From contig CH003124.1 in the NCBI GenBank assembly GCA_000149265.1, forward strand, positions 58,846 through 122,845: 64,000 nt of DNA, given 5' to 3'. Positions within the stretch are counted from its first letter, which is position 1. The number at the start of each line of letters is the position of its first letter. Under the pieces are notes generated by a model. The model was not told the DNA's origin and searched no databases. It worked only from the letters and a program-made list of their open reading frames with translations. The translations under genes were made by a program, and so were the position numbers. Shown piece by piece: positions 63,318 to 64,000 of this stretch. This DNA is from Ciona savignyi (lineage: Eukaryota; Chordata; Ascidiacea; Phlebobranchia; Cionidae).

Positions 63318-63960
63318 CTGTGGAAAGAGACGTGGTTAGTGTGGTGAGTGTGGTTAGTGTAAGGTTCCTATGAACAAGTTGTAGGAATTACTGAACAACT
63401 TTCTGTGGAAAGAGACGGTTAACGTGGTTAATGTGGTTAATGTAAGAAAGCAATGTAAAGTAGCCTGCTCATGCCCACCGTCGAGTTGCTGGAGCTATTA
63501 CACTGTGTGGGTGATTACTTCCCCGACAATCCTACATTCCCCACTCTATCTAATCGCTTTATTCTCCAATAATTTAAACCGCTATTTTAAACTCGTTACC
63601 TATCGGCTTGATTGTGTAAAAATGACCAAAATTTAATGCGAAGCAATTTTGTGTTTCCAGCAAACCAAATACTAACACATGCACTTTGTTATTTTCTATT
63701 TTTTTATTATTACAATTCGATCAAATGGTTTTAATACTTTCATTCATGGTAAAAAGGAATGATTAATGTGGTTATATAACCAGTGGTTAACGTGGGTAAT
63801 GTAAGATTCCCATGAACAAGTTGCAGGAGTTACCGAACTACTTTCTGTAATGCAAGGTTTTTTGTTGAATTTGTTTTATTTTGATTAATGTAAGGCTAAA
63901 TGTGTTTAATGTAAGGAAGCAATGTAAATTAGCTTGCTCATGCCCACAGTCGAGTTGCTA
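63300..63960 (+). repeat. Local repeats around the tentative N-terminal exon
   Basis: GAACAACTTTCTGTGGAAAG occurs at 63307 and 63394. ATGAACAAGTTGTAGGAATT and ACCGAACTACTTTCTGTAAT-like variants occur near 63370 and 63811. GTAAGAAAGCAATGTAAAGT (63441) recurs at about 63911, as does CATGCCCACCGTCGAGTTGC. These are two or three diverged copies of a longer unit. Confidence 0.75.
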
Positions 63961-64000
63961 GATTTATTAGTCGAGCTGATAGATATAAGTATCGCTGGTT

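Overview
This window is animal nuclear DNA, most likely from an ascidian tunicate of the Ciona type. That assignment is an inference. It rests on small multi-exon genes with short AT-rich introns, single representatives of families that have several paralogues in vertebrates, and a high density of short tRNA-derived SINEs. There is no prokaryotic or viral gene organisation. Coding sequence was found by joining exons across GT-AG sites and requiring codon phase to match at each junction.

Four genes can be supported. (1) Positions 288-8107, + strand: the C-terminal 547 residues (12 exons) of a CNC-bZIP transcription factor of the NF-E2/NRF family, with a DSGxS phosphodegron like that of NRF2; the N-terminus lies left of the window. 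(2) Positions 21848-35629, + strand: a LIV-1 subfamily ZIP zinc transporter (SLC39), 15 exons and about 615 residues, with a CpG-rich promoter-like segment at about 20.8 kb. (3) Positions 38440-45649, + strand: a ten-exon gene for a 564-residue protein that I do not recognise; its phases match at every junction. (4) Positions 46871-63317 and probably beyond, - strand: a GRB7/GRB10/GRB14-type adaptor with RA, PH, BPS and SH2 domains in the family order, convergent with gene 3. One exon of its PH domain is one base out of frame in this sequence.

Between and inside the genes lie several repeat families. SINE-A is about 300 bp with a tRNA-like head and an 'ataaacatgaatatcctatcc' type tail, and has more than 30 copies. 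SINE-B is about 100 bp, resembles a Leu/Ser tRNA, and has about 15 copies. A foldback element with purine-rich GGGAAGGAGGGAAACTGC ends has at least five copies. A 2.4-kb hAT-like element has an 8-bp target duplication, and a 1.1-kb piggyBac-like element is flanked by TTAA. A 2.5-kb array of a 49-bp unit (about 51 copies) at 10.1-12.7 kb is made from a piece of SINE-A and begins inside a SINE-A copy. An assembly gap of 100 N (28923-29022) falls in an AT-rich tandem repeat inside the ZIP gene.

The four genes do not form an evident pathway. Two loose links can be noted: CNC-bZIP factors control stress and metal responses, and ZIP proteins import zinc. The most useful points for follow-up are the SINE-born satellite, the repeated small duplications of exon edges, the hAT and piggyBac-like elements, the frameshift in the GRB PH exon, and the unidentified 564-residue protein.
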